NCBI RefSeq assembly: GCF_024505145.1
Contig: NZ_JANIAA010000003.1
Location: 434,001-498,000 of the forward strand
Length of the DNA: 64,000 nt
Direction: 5' to 3'
DNA from: Streptomyces rugosispiralis
GTDB taxonomy: Bacteria > Actinomycetota > Actinomycetes > Streptomycetales > Streptomycetaceae
Made by a program: the position numbers and the translations under genes
Part shown: positions 52,435-60,723 of the stretch, in pieces
Position numbering within the stretch: position 1 is the stretch's first letter
Layout: each line of letters starts with the position of its first letter
The notes under the pieces: model-generated
What the model was told of the DNA's origin: nothing
What the model saw: the letters and a program-made list of their open reading frames with translations, nothing else
Databases searched by the model: none

Positions 52435-52920
52435 GTACTGGGTCGAGCTGAGCGCAAGGCCTTCGGCCCCAACGCTGACGTACTCGCCGGCGAATCCGGG
52501 GGCTACGCGCCGCGCATCGTACCGGCATCGCTCGGCCTCTCCGTGGCGGAGGACCTCGCCCTACAGGCGGAGCGGGAACACGCGGCGGGTGAAGCACGGC
52601 AGGCACGCGAACTCCTCGGCAGGGCTCTGGCACTCCGGGAGGGCGAGACATTGGCCGACGTCCCCGGTCCGTTCGCCGAGAACCAGCGTCTCCGGCTCGA
52701 GGAGTGGCGGCTCCAACTCCGGGAAACCCGCCTCGACCTGGACCTCGAACTCGGCCACCACGCCGAAGCCGTCTCCGAGCTGACAGCGCTCACAGCGGCC
52801 CACCCGCTGCGCGAACGACTCCGCGAACTGCTCATGCCGGCCCTCTACCGCAGCGGCCGCCAGGCCGAAGCCCTCGCCGTCTACGCCGATACCCGCCGAC
52901 TGCGATCCAGGCTCGACAAC
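52435..52920 (+). pseudogene. SARP (AfsR/DnrI-type) BTAD-domain fragment
   Basis: The frame encodes the tetratricopeptide-like bacterial transcriptional activation domain of SARP regulators: GLSVAEDLALQAEREHAAGE, ARELLGRALALREGETLADV, ELGHHAEAVSELTALTAAHP and LRERLRELLMPALYRSGRQA with EALAVYADTRRL. The OmpR-like DNA-binding domain is absent upstream (only a GGYAPRIV-like trace of the GYxLxV link), and homology ends after RRL. No start codon with a ribosome site is present. It is a relic of a pathway-specific activator and not expected to work. Confidence 0.8.
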
Positions 52921-52978
52921 ACGACAGCGCGCGATGCGACGAGTCCTCCTCACGGGTACATGAGATCTTCGGCCACCC

Positions 52979-53665
52979 TCACGTGCCCTGGCCGTAGAGC
53001 GCGGCGATGTCCTCGGAAACGGCCCACCGGCTGTAAGTGGGCTGCTGTGGCCACCCGTCGGGCGAGTCCTGCCATTCCTCCTGCCGCCCGTACGGCAACA
53101 GGTCGATCAGCGCGAAGGAGTGGCTGAGCTGCTCGATGCCACGGCCGTTGGTGTGCCAGGTGCGGTAGACGGTGTCGCCGTCGCGCAGGAACACATTGAC
53201 GGCGAATCCACCGCCGGGCGGGGCGTCGACGTCGGCGCCGAACGGGCTGTTCGCCGTGGAGTACCAGGCCATCGCGTTCCCGACCCGCCGCTTGTAGGCG
53301 AGTGCCTCGTCGATCGGGCCCTGGGTGACGATGACGAACCGGGCGTCGTAGTTGCCCAGGAGCTCCAGCCTGGTGAACTGCGAGGTGAACCCCGTGCAGC
53401 CCGGACACTGCCACGTCTCACCGGGGAACCACATGTGGCTGTAGACGATCAGCTGCTTCCCGCCGTCGAAGAGGTCCACCAGCCGAACCGGCCCGTCCTC
53501 GCCCTCGAGGGTGTAGTCGGGCATCTCGACCATCGGCAGGCGGCGGCGCTGGGCGGCGATCGCGTCGAGTTCCCGCGTCGCGGCCTTCTCCCGGACGCGC
53601 AGCGCTTCGAGCTCCCGCTGCCAGGTGTCGGCATCCACAACGGGCGGCAGTGCGTTGGCGGTCAT
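52979..53665 (-). CDS. DUF899 thioredoxin-like protein
   Basis: A 228-residue protein with the DUF899 signature: RELDAIAAQRRRLPMVEMPD, LFDGGKQLIVYSHMWFP, the CPGC pair in WQCPGCTGFTSQFTRLEL and HTNGRGIEQLSHSFALIDLL. The fold is thioredoxin-like and the CxxC-type pair suggests redox activity, but the function is uncharacterised. It is monocistronic by position, with remnants on both sides. Confidence 0.9.
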   Translation of the reverse strand: MTANALPPVVDADTWQRELEALRVREKAATRELDAIAAQRRRLPMVEMPDYTLEGEDGPVRLVDLFDGGKQLIVYSHMWFPGETWQCPGCTGFTSQFTRLELLGNYDARFVIVTQGPIDEALAYKRRVGNAMAWYSTANSPFGADVDAPPGGGFAVNVFLRDGDTVYRTWHTNGRGIEQLSHSFALIDLLPYGRQEEWQDSPDGWPQQPTYSRWAVSEDIAALYGQGT

Positions 53666-53862
53666 GCCACGGCCCCTTCCTGATCATGTGTGTGGCGTGC
53701 GATGTGTAGGTGTAGACCCCGCTCGGCCGCCGAACTCATCGGTGACCGGCCACCCGATCGGGAAAGCCCCGACCGCACCCCGGCGCATTACCCTTTTGGC
53801 GAGACATCGACCGATATCGGTGGCTACGGAGGGTATCGGGATGGCGGGTAGAGCCGGGGCCG

Positions 53863-54175
53863 GTCACCGCCCGGCTCGCCGAGACGGGCACCTGGTCCCC
53901 GGAGTACTCGTCGATCACCGGCGGAACCTGCCTCTACGCCGGCTACGACCCGGCCACCCGCGTCCGCACCCTGGCACGCGCCGGGCGTCCGCCGGCTGCT
54001 CGCCGCGCTGCACGGCCCCTCGGCGAGTCTGGAGGACCTGTGCGCCCGTGTGATCGCGAGGATGACCACGGACGCTCCCCCGGAGGACGACATCGCCCTC
54101 CTCATGGCCCGGACACGCGCCGGCGGCCGCGGCCGGGCGGCCGCCCACGGGGAACACCGCGGGCCGTCGGCCTGA
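53863..54175 (+). pseudogene. SpoIIE/PP2C phosphatase remnant with frameshift
   Basis: From 53863 one frame reads TARLAETGTW and TGGTCLYAGYDPATRVRTLA, as in SpoIIE-type phosphatases (TCLYAxYDPxxRxxTxARAG). At about 53985-53998 homology moves to the next frame with RRLLAALHGPSASLEDLCAR and the C-terminal APPEDDIALLMARTR, ending at 54173-54175. About 50 residues between these blocks, with the metal-binding TDGLxE, are missing, and the N-terminal part is gone. Confidence 0.7.
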
Positions 54176-54188
54176 CGCACGCCGTCCG

Positions 54189-55112
54189 TCACGGGACCGT
54201 GGGGGCGGCCACCTCCCGCAGCAGCCCCATCACGGCCTGGGCGCGGGCGGTCTGGGTCACCCCCTTCAGCGAGGCGATCTTGACTTCGAGCGGGGGGCTT
54301 CCGTCCCGCAGTTCCAGTTCCGCGATCTCGCCGCCACCGTAGGTCTGGCTGGTGGCCGGCCGCTGGTTCAGCACGGAGTAGCCGAGTCCCCGGGCCACCA
54401 GGGAGCGCACCGTTTCATAGCTCCGGGTGCGGTAGCGGACATCGGGCGCGGTGCCGGTGGCGGCCACCAGCGAGCGGAAGTAGTCGCGGCTGTGCGGCAG
54501 ATCGAGCAGGACGAGGGGTTCCGCGGACAGTTCGGCCAGTTCCACGGTGCCCTGCCGGGCCAGCGGATGATCGGCCGGGACGATGACGTAGGCCGGGGCC
54601 CGCGCGATGGTCTCGCCGTGCAGCTCCGGCTCGGCCGACAGGCCGAGGCCGTAGGTGAGGGCGAAGTCGATGCGCCCCGCGCCCAGGGCCTGGACGAGCT
54701 GATCGGTCTCCGCCTCCACCACGTCGATCTCGATGCCCGGGTAGCGGCGGGTGCATTCGCTGAACAGGGGTGGCAGATAGTACGGGGCCAGCGTCACGAA
54801 GCAGCCGACGGCCACCGGCCCGGAGATCGTCTCGCCGTCTCCCCGGGCCTCCCGCTCGACCTCGCGGGCGCGGGCCAGCAGCTCCCGCGCGTGGCTCTGG
54901 AGCCGCTCCCCCGCGGGGGTCAGGGTCAGTCCCCGGCCCCTGCGGCGGATGAACAGCTGCACCCGCAGATCGCGCTCCAGGTTGTGGATGGCCGCGGACA
55001 CGGCGGACTGCGCGATGTGGAGCGCCCCCGACGCCTCCGTCATCGAACCGCGCTCGGCGGCGACGAGGAAGTAGCGGAGTTGCAGGAGGGTGAAACCCAC
55101 CGGTGATGTCAT
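54189..55112 (-). CDS. LysR-family transcriptional regulator
   Basis: A 307-residue protein. The winged helix is LLQLRYFLVAAERGSMTEAS, ALHIAQSAVSAAIHNLERDL and LFIRRRGRGLTLTPAGERL. The effector domain contains VGCFVTLAPYYLPPLFSEC and IDFALTYGLG. It lies downstream of, and in the same direction as, the MHS/M20/DUF1028/RidA/monooxygenase operon, so it is the best candidate regulator. LysR proteins bind T-N11-A boxes and need a co-inducer, probably the pathway substrate. Confidence 0.93.
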   Translation of the reverse strand: MTSPVGFTLLQLRYFLVAAERGSMTEASGALHIAQSAVSAAIHNLERDLRVQLFIRRRGRGLTLTPAGERLQSHARELLARAREVEREARGDGETISGPVAVGCFVTLAPYYLPPLFSECTRRYPGIEIDVVEAETDQLVQALGAGRIDFALTYGLGLSAEPELHGETIARAPAYVIVPADHPLARQGTVELAELSAEPLVLLDLPHSRDYFRSLVAATGTAPDVRYRTRSYETVRSLVARGLGYSVLNQRPATSQTYGGGEIAELELRDGSPPLEVKIASLKGVTQTARAQAVMGLLREVAAPTVP

Positions 55113-55274
55113 GCCTGACCCTCGCGCCTGGTGATCGGTGTCCGTGCCGGTGCCGACCCTATGCTGCGGCGCCCAAGCGCTCCGCTGGACCTGCCCTGAC
55201 CCGCCGTCGATCGTCCGCGGCGCCGTCGTGGCGGCTCGCGCCCGCGCGGCGGAGCCGCATGCCGACACGGCCCC

Positions 55275-55291
55275 GCGCCCCTTCGGGGCGC
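55275..55291. terminator. Short GC hairpin downstream of the MHS operon
   Basis: GCGCCCCTTCGGGGCGC is a perfect 7-bp stem with a TTC loop. A second stem, GCGGCTC/GAGCCGC, lies just upstream. Together they follow the operon on the minus strand. The rest of 55113-55324 holds nothing recognisable. Confidence 0.6.
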
Positions 55292-55324
55292 CACCGGACC
55301 GCAGCCGACCTCCACCGATCCGCC

Positions 55325-55405
55325 AGCTACTAGGGCGTTTCGGCAACGCCGCGAGCGTACGTGCCACGCCCCGCGAGCCCAGATCACAACCCCAGACAGG
55401 CCCTA
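55325..55405. mobile_element. Half copy of the palindromic repeat element
   Basis: These 81 bp are identical to 63477-63557, the right half of the complete element. The copy begins almost exactly at the element's centre and ends with the full 27-bp terminal repeat. The left half is absent. Its final CTA forms the TAG stop codon of the MHS permease gene on the minus strand. Confidence 0.9.
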
Positions 55406-56755
55406 GCCGCGCTCGGGGGACGCGTCGGCGACGTCCTCGGGGCGCAGCAGGGCGGACCCGGTGGTCTCCTCCAGGGACAGGGCGGCGATGAGACCGCCGG
55501 CGGCGAACACCATCAGATAGGGGCCGGGCAGCAGGGTGGAGCCGGTCGCGGAGATGAGCACGGTCATCAGGTACGGGACCGTGCCGGCGAACAGGGCGGC
55601 GGTGAGGTTGTAGGCGATGGACAGGCCGCTCTGGCGGGTGCGGGTGGGGAAGATCTCCGCCGACCACACCGCGTAGGTGCCGAGGATCGCGGCGAGGATC
55701 ACACCGAGCAGCAGACCGGCGATCCAGGTTCCGGCGAGCCCGGTCCGCATGAGGAGGAACGCGGGGGTGGCGGCGACCAGGAGGGCCGCGGTGGCGCCGA
55801 CGAAGACCGGTTTGCGCCCCACGCGGTCGGACAGCAGCCCGAACACCGGGACCAGCACAAGACCCAGCAGCGAGATCACCGTGGAGAGCAGGGCGGCGCT
55901 GCCCGCCGAGTGCCCCAGGTGGTCGGTCTCGTAGGTGACCAGGTACGTCAGCACCGCGTAGAAGGGCACGTGCATGGCCGCCATCAGGCCCGCCGCCTGG
56001 AGCAGCCGCCGCTTGTGGTGGCGGAACAGCTCCCGTACGGGGGTGCGCGGCACGGTGTCGTTGGCCTCGAGCGTCCGGTACTCGGGGGTGTCCTCGATCT
56101 TGTTACGGATGATGAAGCCGATGACGCCGAGCGGTGCGGAGATGAGGAAGGGGACGCGCCAGCCCCAGGAGGTCAGCTGGGCCTCGTCGAGCCCGGTCGA
56201 CAGCAGCAGATAGACGAACGAACCGGCGAGGAAGCCCAGCAGGGAGCCGACCTCCAGCCAGCTCACCCCGAATCCGCGGCGGCGCCGGGGGGCGCTCTCG
56301 GCGAGGAAGCTCGCCGCGCTGCCGAACTCGCCGCCCGCCGCGAATCCCTGGATCAGGCGCAGGATCACCAGGAGCACCGGGGCGCCGACCCCGATCGCGG
56401 CGTAGCCGGGCAGCAGACCGATCGTCAGGGTCGCGCCGGACATCATGAAGATGACGAGCGACAGCGTGCGCTTGCGGCCGATCCGGTCGCCGAGCGGCCC
56501 GAACACCATGGCGCCGATGGGCCGGATGCCGAAGGACACGGCGAACACGCCGAAGACGGCGAGCAGTCCGGTGGTGCTGTTCTCGTCCGGGAAGAACACG
56601 GTCGCGACGGTGCCGGCGAGATAGGCGTAGGCGGCCCAGTCGAACCAGTGCACGAACACGCCGACGGCTCCCGCGGCGACGCTTCTGCGCAGTGTGACGG
56701 CGTCGGTGGCCACCTCGACCTCGGCCGCGGTGACGTCGGTGTGAGTGGTGGGCAT
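55403..56755 (-). CDS. MHS-type MFS permease of the monooxygenase/RidA operon
   Basis: A 450-residue protein with 12 helices and MHS motifs: AAGAVGVFVHWFDWAAYAYL at helix 1, PIGAMVFGPLGDRIGRKRTL, RLIQGFAAGGEFGSAASFLA and ESAPRRRRGF. It probably imports the organic substrate degraded by the operon. The gap to the M20 gene is 58 bp. Its TAG stop (55403-55405) lies inside the terminal repeat of the half element, so the natural C-terminus may have been altered at that point, although LLRPEDVADASPERG is a normal-looking tail. Confidence 0.93.
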   Translation of the reverse strand: MPTTHTDVTAAEVEVATDAVTLRRSVAAGAVGVFVHWFDWAAYAYLAGTVATVFFPDENSTTGLLAVFGVFAVSFGIRPIGAMVFGPLGDRIGRKRTLSLVIFMMSGATLTIGLLPGYAAIGVGAPVLLVILRLIQGFAAGGEFGSAASFLAESAPRRRRGFGVSWLEVGSLLGFLAGSFVYLLLSTGLDEAQLTSWGWRVPFLISAPLGVIGFIIRNKIEDTPEYRTLEANDTVPRTPVRELFRHHKRRLLQAAGLMAAMHVPFYAVLTYLVTYETDHLGHSAGSAALLSTVISLLGLVLVPVFGLLSDRVGRKPVFVGATAALLVAATPAFLLMRTGLAGTWIAGLLLGVILAAILGTYAVWSAEIFPTRTRQSGLSIAYNLTAALFAGTVPYLMTVLISATGSTLLPGPYLMVFAAGGLIAALSLEETTGSALLRPEDVADASPERG

Positions 56756-56813
56756 TGCGCGCCTCCTTGGGGATGGGGTGGAACGAGCCGGAGCTGTGCG
56801 GGTGCCGCCTCGG

Positions 56814-57956
56814 TCAGTGGCTCGCGTCTCGGGCCGGGCTCCGGTCCACACCGGTCCAGGCCAGCGCCGTCGCCCCGTCGAGCAGGGCCCGCTGGGCGGT
56901 CCCGCCCACGCAGAACGCGGCGAACTCGTGCTGGTGGTTGGTGGCGGGCAGCGAGCCGATGCCGATGTAGGGGTGGATGGCGGGCACCACCTGCGAGACG
57001 TTGCCCATGTCGGTGGAGGCGCGGTTCATCCGGGCGGCCTGCCCCGGCGGCGCGAACTCCCGCCCCAGGGCCAGGGCGTTCGCGCGGTAGTGGCCGAGGG
57101 CCGTCTCGTCGTGACGGAACTCCGCGTACGGCTTGCTCTCCGGCTCGATCTCCAGCTCGCACCCGGTGGCGAGGGCGCCCGCCTCGAAGGCCCGTATGAC
57201 GCGCGGTTCGAGCTCGGCCAGTTCGGCGAGGGTTTCCGCCCTGACGTACCAGCGGCCGGTGGCCCGCTCCGGGATGGCGTTCGGGGCGTCCCCGGCGTGG
57301 GTCACCACGCCGTGCACCCGGGCGGAGGACGGCAGTTGCTGGCGGAGCAGCCCGATCGCGACCTGGGCCACGGTGAAGGCGTCGGCCGCGTTGATCCCGG
57401 CCTCGGGATAGGCGGCGGCGTGCGCGGACTTCCCCGTGTAGGAGATCTTGGAGTGACTGACCGCGAACGGGCGGGCCTCGGCGACGTCGACCGGCGCCGG
57501 GTGCACCATCATCGCGAGATCCACCCCGGCGAAGGCGCCCCGGTCGAGCATCTCGATCTTGCCGCCGCCGCCCTCCTCCGCCGGGGTGCCGTAGACCTCG
57601 ACGGTGAGGCCGGCGTCGTCGGCGACGGCGGCGAGGCCCAGCGCGGCGCCGACCGCGCTGGCCGCGATGAGGTTGTGCCCGCACGCGTGGCCGAGGCCGG
57701 GCAGCGCGTCGTACTCGGCGCACAGCGCGATCCGGACCGGCCCGCTGCCGAACCGGGCGTGGAAGGCGGTGTCCAGACCCAGATAGGACGAGGTGACGTC
57801 GAATCCGGCGCGGTCCAGCGGCTCGGGTACGGCGGCCGCCGCCCGGTGCTCCTCCCAGGCGGTCTCCGGGTCGGCGTGCAGCCGCTCGGACAGGCCGATC
57901 AGCTCCTCGGCGTGCCGGTCGACCGCACGCCGGGCGGCCTCCTTCAGCGCGCTCAT
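56814..57956 (-). CDS. M20-family amidohydrolase/peptidase
   Basis: A 380-residue protein of the M20 (AbgB/HipO-like) class. Metal and catalytic residues appear in LCAEYDALPGLGHACGHNL, YGTPAEEGGGGKIEML, the dimer-domain TGKSAHAAAYPEAGINAADA, and the C-terminal HQHEFAAFCVGG. STDMGNVSQVVPAIHPYIGI is typical of p-aminobenzoyl-glutamate-type and acyl-amino-acid amidohydrolases. It should cleave an amide bond in a carboxylated small molecule. Coupled to the DUF1028 gene by a one-base stop/start overlap. Confidence 0.93.
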   Translation of the reverse strand: MSALKEAARRAVDRHAEELIGLSERLHADPETAWEEHRAAAAVPEPLDRAGFDVTSSYLGLDTAFHARFGSGPVRIALCAEYDALPGLGHACGHNLIAASAVGAALGLAAVADDAGLTVEVYGTPAEEGGGGKIEMLDRGAFAGVDLAMMVHPAPVDVAEARPFAVSHSKISYTGKSAHAAAYPEAGINAADAFTVAQVAIGLLRQQLPSSARVHGVVTHAGDAPNAIPERATGRWYVRAETLAELAELEPRVIRAFEAGALATGCELEIEPESKPYAEFRHDETALGHYRANALALGREFAPPGQAARMNRASTDMGNVSQVVPAIHPYIGIGSLPATNHQHEFAAFCVGGTAQRALLDGATALAWTGVDRSPARDASH

Positions 57957-58630
57957 CACAGATCGCCCGGGACGCCGTACGAGGGGGCGGAGGCGGGATC
58001 GAGGCCACGGCGTACGTAGTCGTCCCGCTGCGGCAGCCAGACGGCCAGGAGTTCGGCGAGCCGGTCGGCGGGGTCGTCGGCCCAGTCCACGCGCAGGTCG
58101 GTCACCCGCCAGTCCACGTCCGCGACGACCGCGAGGCCCGCGGAGTGCACCGGGCCCTCCTCGCCACCGGCCGCGACGGCCGCCTTCAGGGCGATGACCA
58201 GCCGCTCCTCCAGCTCTCCCGTGGCGGCGGAGTACGCGTCGAGGAGGACGCCGGGGATGTGCTCGCCGCACAGCATGTTGCCGGCCGCCACCGCGCCCTC
58301 GGCGGTGGCCGAGGCGTACCTGCCCAGGGTGTGCGAACCGCTGTGGGCGAACCCGGGCCCGGAGCGGCCCACCACGGTCAGCTGACGGTAGGCGATGGAC
58401 TTCGCGTTGCGCGCCGCGCCGGTGACATCGGCCAGGGCACGTTCCGCGTCGCCGTGTTCCGCCAGCCCCTCCAGCAGGCTGGTGCCGAGCGTGGGGTCGG
58501 TGATGTTCTGCGAGGCCGCCGCGCCGACCCCGGGCCGCAGATGGGCGACCCGGGCGGCGACCGCGGGGCTGGACGAGCTGGCCACGATGGCGAACCGCTC
58601 GCCGTCGCGGACCACCAGGGAGAACGTCAT
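57956..58630 (-). CDS. DUF1028 Ntn-hydrolase-like protein
   Basis: A 224-residue DUF1028 protein (TFSLVVRDGERFAIVASSSS, GVGAAASQNITDPTLGTSLL, RQLTVVGRSG, GNMLCGEHIPGVLLDAYSAA). The family has a beta-lactone-antibiotic/Ntn-hydrolase-like fold and no proven reaction; it is found beside amidohydrolases and RidA proteins in catabolic clusters. ATG 58630 overlaps the ridA stop (ATGA), and its stop overlaps the M20 start, so it is produced stoichiometrically with both. Confidence 0.9.
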   Translation of the reverse strand: MTFSLVVRDGERFAIVASSSSPAVAARVAHLRPGVGAAASQNITDPTLGTSLLEGLAEHGDAERALADVTGAARNAKSIAYRQLTVVGRSGPGFAHSGSHTLGRYASATAEGAVAAGNMLCGEHIPGVLLDAYSAATGELEERLVIALKAAVAAGGEEGPVHSAGLAVVADVDWRVTDLRVDWADDPADRLAELLAVWLPQRDDYVRRGLDPASAPSYGVPGDL

Positions 58631-59115
58631 GCCCGCACCTCCTCGGGGATCACGGCGACGGCGTCGATCTCGCACAGCCACTCCGGACGGGCCAGTGCCG
58701 AGACCACCAGACCGGTGGAGATCGGGTGGACGCCCTTGGTCCAGCGGCCCACGGTGCGGTACACCGCCTCGCGGTAGCGCGGGTCGATCAGATAGATGGT
58801 CAGCTTGACCAGGTGCTCCATCCGGCTGCCCGCCTCTTCGAGCAGCATCGCGATGTTCGCCATGGCCTGTTCGGCCTGCGCCCCGGCGTCGCCGATGCCC
58901 ACCGACTCGCTGGTGTCGAGGTCCTGGCCGATCTGGCCCCGGACGTACACGGTGTTCCCGGCGACGACGGCCTGACAGAGGTCGTTGTCGAGGTTCTGCT
59001 CGGGATAGGTGTCGCGGGTGTTGAACGGGCGGATCCGGGTGTGCCCGCCGGCGACGATCGGGGCCTTGACGGCCGGGCCGGCCTTCGCCCGGCGGCCCTC
59101 GCTCGTGGAGGTCAT
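58627..59115 (-). CDS. RidA-family protein (imine deaminase-like)
   Basis: A 162-residue RidA/YjgF/UK114 protein, somewhat longer than the usual 130 because of a 25-residue N-terminal extension. Family blocks are NDLCQAVVAGNTVYVRGQIG, AGAQAEQAMANIAMLLEEAG, HLVKLTIYLIDPRYREAVYR and the C-terminal RPEWLCEIDAVAVIP with the Glu. The conserved Arg that binds the carboxylate in active RidA is placed in LVVSALARPEWLCEI. It may hydrolyse an imine formed by the neighbouring flavin enzyme (inference). Confidence 0.93.
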   Translation of the reverse strand: MTSTSEGRRAKAGPAVKAPIVAGGHTRIRPFNTRDTYPEQNLDNDLCQAVVAGNTVYVRGQIGQDLDTSESVGIGDAGAQAEQAMANIAMLLEEAGSRMEHLVKLTIYLIDPRYREAVYRTVGRWTKGVHPISTGLVVSALARPEWLCEIDAVAVIPEEVRA

Positions 59116-59125
59116 CGTCTGCTCC

Positions 59126-60421
59126 TCAGTTCTTCCAGGCGGCCGGCGTGGCGCCGGGCCGGTCGGTGGTGCCGTACGCGAGGTAGCCCCGCTGGGTCGC
59201 GATGTGGTCGGCGACGTACCGGGCGTCGTGCCAGACCCCCCAGATGAAGCTCGAGCCGCGGCGGGACAGCCAGGGCAGGCCCAGGAAGTAGACGCCGGGC
59301 TCGGACGACACACCGCGCCGCTGGTCCGGCCTGCCGTGCTCGTCGAACGCGTCGACCTCGAGCCAGCTGTAGTCGGTGGCGAAGCCCGTCGCCCAGACGA
59401 TCGAGGTGACCCCGGCCCCGGCCAGGTCCAGCTCCGGCCTGGGGTCGGCCACGCCCGCCGGGTCCGGCCCGAGGACGTGGGCCTCCGGCTCCTCGGGGAG
59501 GTCGAGCCCATTGCGCTCGACGTACTCGTCGGCCGCCCGGAGGAGTTCGAGGTACTTGGCGTCGCCGAGCGCGATGTTCGTGGCGAGATCCGGCGCGAAG
59601 CGCAGCACGCCGTCGTCGTAGGACGTGGTCAGACCGACCAGCTCGATGCCGTCGGCGGCCAGGGCGCGGAAGTCCACGGTGTGGCCGCCACGCGCGCCAC
59701 TGACCGCGATGGTGACGTGTTCGGCACCCTGCGGAGGCGTCTCCGCGTCCCAGCGCCCGAGCACACCGAGCCACCAGCAGAAGTCACGTCCGCGGTACTC
59801 GCGGGCGGGGCGGTCGTGCGGGCCGACGGAGAGGAGGACCCGGCGACCGGACCGGCGCAGCTCATCGGCGATCTGCACCCCCGAGGACCCGGCCCCGACC
59901 ACCAGGACCGCGCCCTCGGGGAGCTGCCCCGGGTTGCGGTAGCCGCTGGAGTGGATCTGCACGGGGACGGCGCCGTCCGGGACGATGGGCGGGATCACCG
60001 GCCGCTGGAACGGCCCGGTCGCGGCCACGACGAAGCGCGCGTCGATGGAGCCCTCCGAGGTCTCGACCCGGAAGCCGGGCCGGCCGGGGAGTCCGCGCAC
60101 CGAGGTCACCTCGACACCGCACCGGATCGGGGCACCGATCTTCTCGGCGTAGGTGACGAAGTAGTCCGCGATCTGGTCCTTCGAGGCGAAGGCATCGGGG
60201 TGGACGCCGGGGTCGACGTCGGAGAACTCCAGCCCCGGGAACCGGTCGTGCCACGCGGGCCCGTTCGCCACCAGGGAATCCCACCGCTCCGACCGCCACC
60301 GCTCGGCGATACGGTGCCGCTCCAGCACGATGTGCGGCACCCCGTGGGCTCCCAGGTGCTCGCTCATCGCCACACCGGCCTGGCCCGCCCCGACGACGAC
60401 TACTTCGGTCTCTTCACTCAA
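59126..60421 (-). CDS. Flavin-containing monooxygenase-like oxidoreductase (CzcO/YUCCA type)
   Basis: A 431-residue protein, first in the operon. FAD site VVVVGAGQAGVAMSEHLGAH, NADPH site VLVVGAGSSGVQIADELRRS, and FVVAATGPFQRPVIPP with the FMO ATG motif IVWATGFATDYSW. The Baeyer-Villiger fingerprint is not obvious. It probably N- or S-hydroxylates, or oxidises, an amine-containing substrate. The following ridA starts 10 bp away. The 302-bp divergent gap upstream carries a TTGGACA/TGTCCAA dyad. Confidence 0.9.
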   Translation of the reverse strand: MSEETEVVVVGAGQAGVAMSEHLGAHGVPHIVLERHRIAERWRSERWDSLVANGPAWHDRFPGLEFSDVDPGVHPDAFASKDQIADYFVTYAEKIGAPIRCGVEVTSVRGLPGRPGFRVETSEGSIDARFVVAATGPFQRPVIPPIVPDGAVPVQIHSSGYRNPGQLPEGAVLVVGAGSSGVQIADELRRSGRRVLLSVGPHDRPAREYRGRDFCWWLGVLGRWDAETPPQGAEHVTIAVSGARGGHTVDFRALAADGIELVGLTTSYDDGVLRFAPDLATNIALGDAKYLELLRAADEYVERNGLDLPEEPEAHVLGPDPAGVADPRPELDLAGAGVTSIVWATGFATDYSWLEVDAFDEHGRPDQRRGVSSEPGVYFLGLPWLSRRGSSFIWGVWHDARYVADHIATQRGYLAYGTTDRPGATPAAWKN

Positions 60422-60723
60422 CGTTCAGCCTCCACTCAGGCGGTGGTCCATCCCGGTGTCGCGTTGACCGGGCCACCGCACGAGGGATCCTTGGACATGC
60501 CCGCAGTTCTGTCCAACAGATGTTTCCGTGGTAGGCGATCTGATTTATAGATTCAGCAATCCCCGTAGTGCGTGGGCACCAGGACACGCGCATGGCTGGT
60601 CCGGGCGCACCAAGGGAAGACGGCGGCGACGGACGATGCCCGGCGGGGCGCCGGAAGGAAGGGTTGGAGGCGCGTGAATCTCGCGCGTTCCCCTTGCCCA
60701 CCGGCGTCTGGAGTGATCAACAG
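60422..60723. promoter_or_regulatory. Divergent control region with inverted repeat
   Basis: TTGGACA (60491-60497) and TGTCCAA (60510-60516) are perfect inverted arms 12 nt apart. An AT-rich stretch with TATAGAT (60547-60553) follows. It probably serves both the monooxygenase operon and the divergent MFS gene. The remaining bases to 60723 could be an N-terminal extension of the MFS but lack homology. Confidence 0.6.

Noticed and set aside
55113..55324. Transposase remnant next to the half element
   Set aside because: None of the frames read here shows a recognisable transposase motif; the stretch is GC-rich hairpin sequence.
60568..60723. N-terminal domain of the MFS protein
   Set aside because: The sequence is Arg/Gly-rich without helix or homology and would overlap the divergent promoter region.
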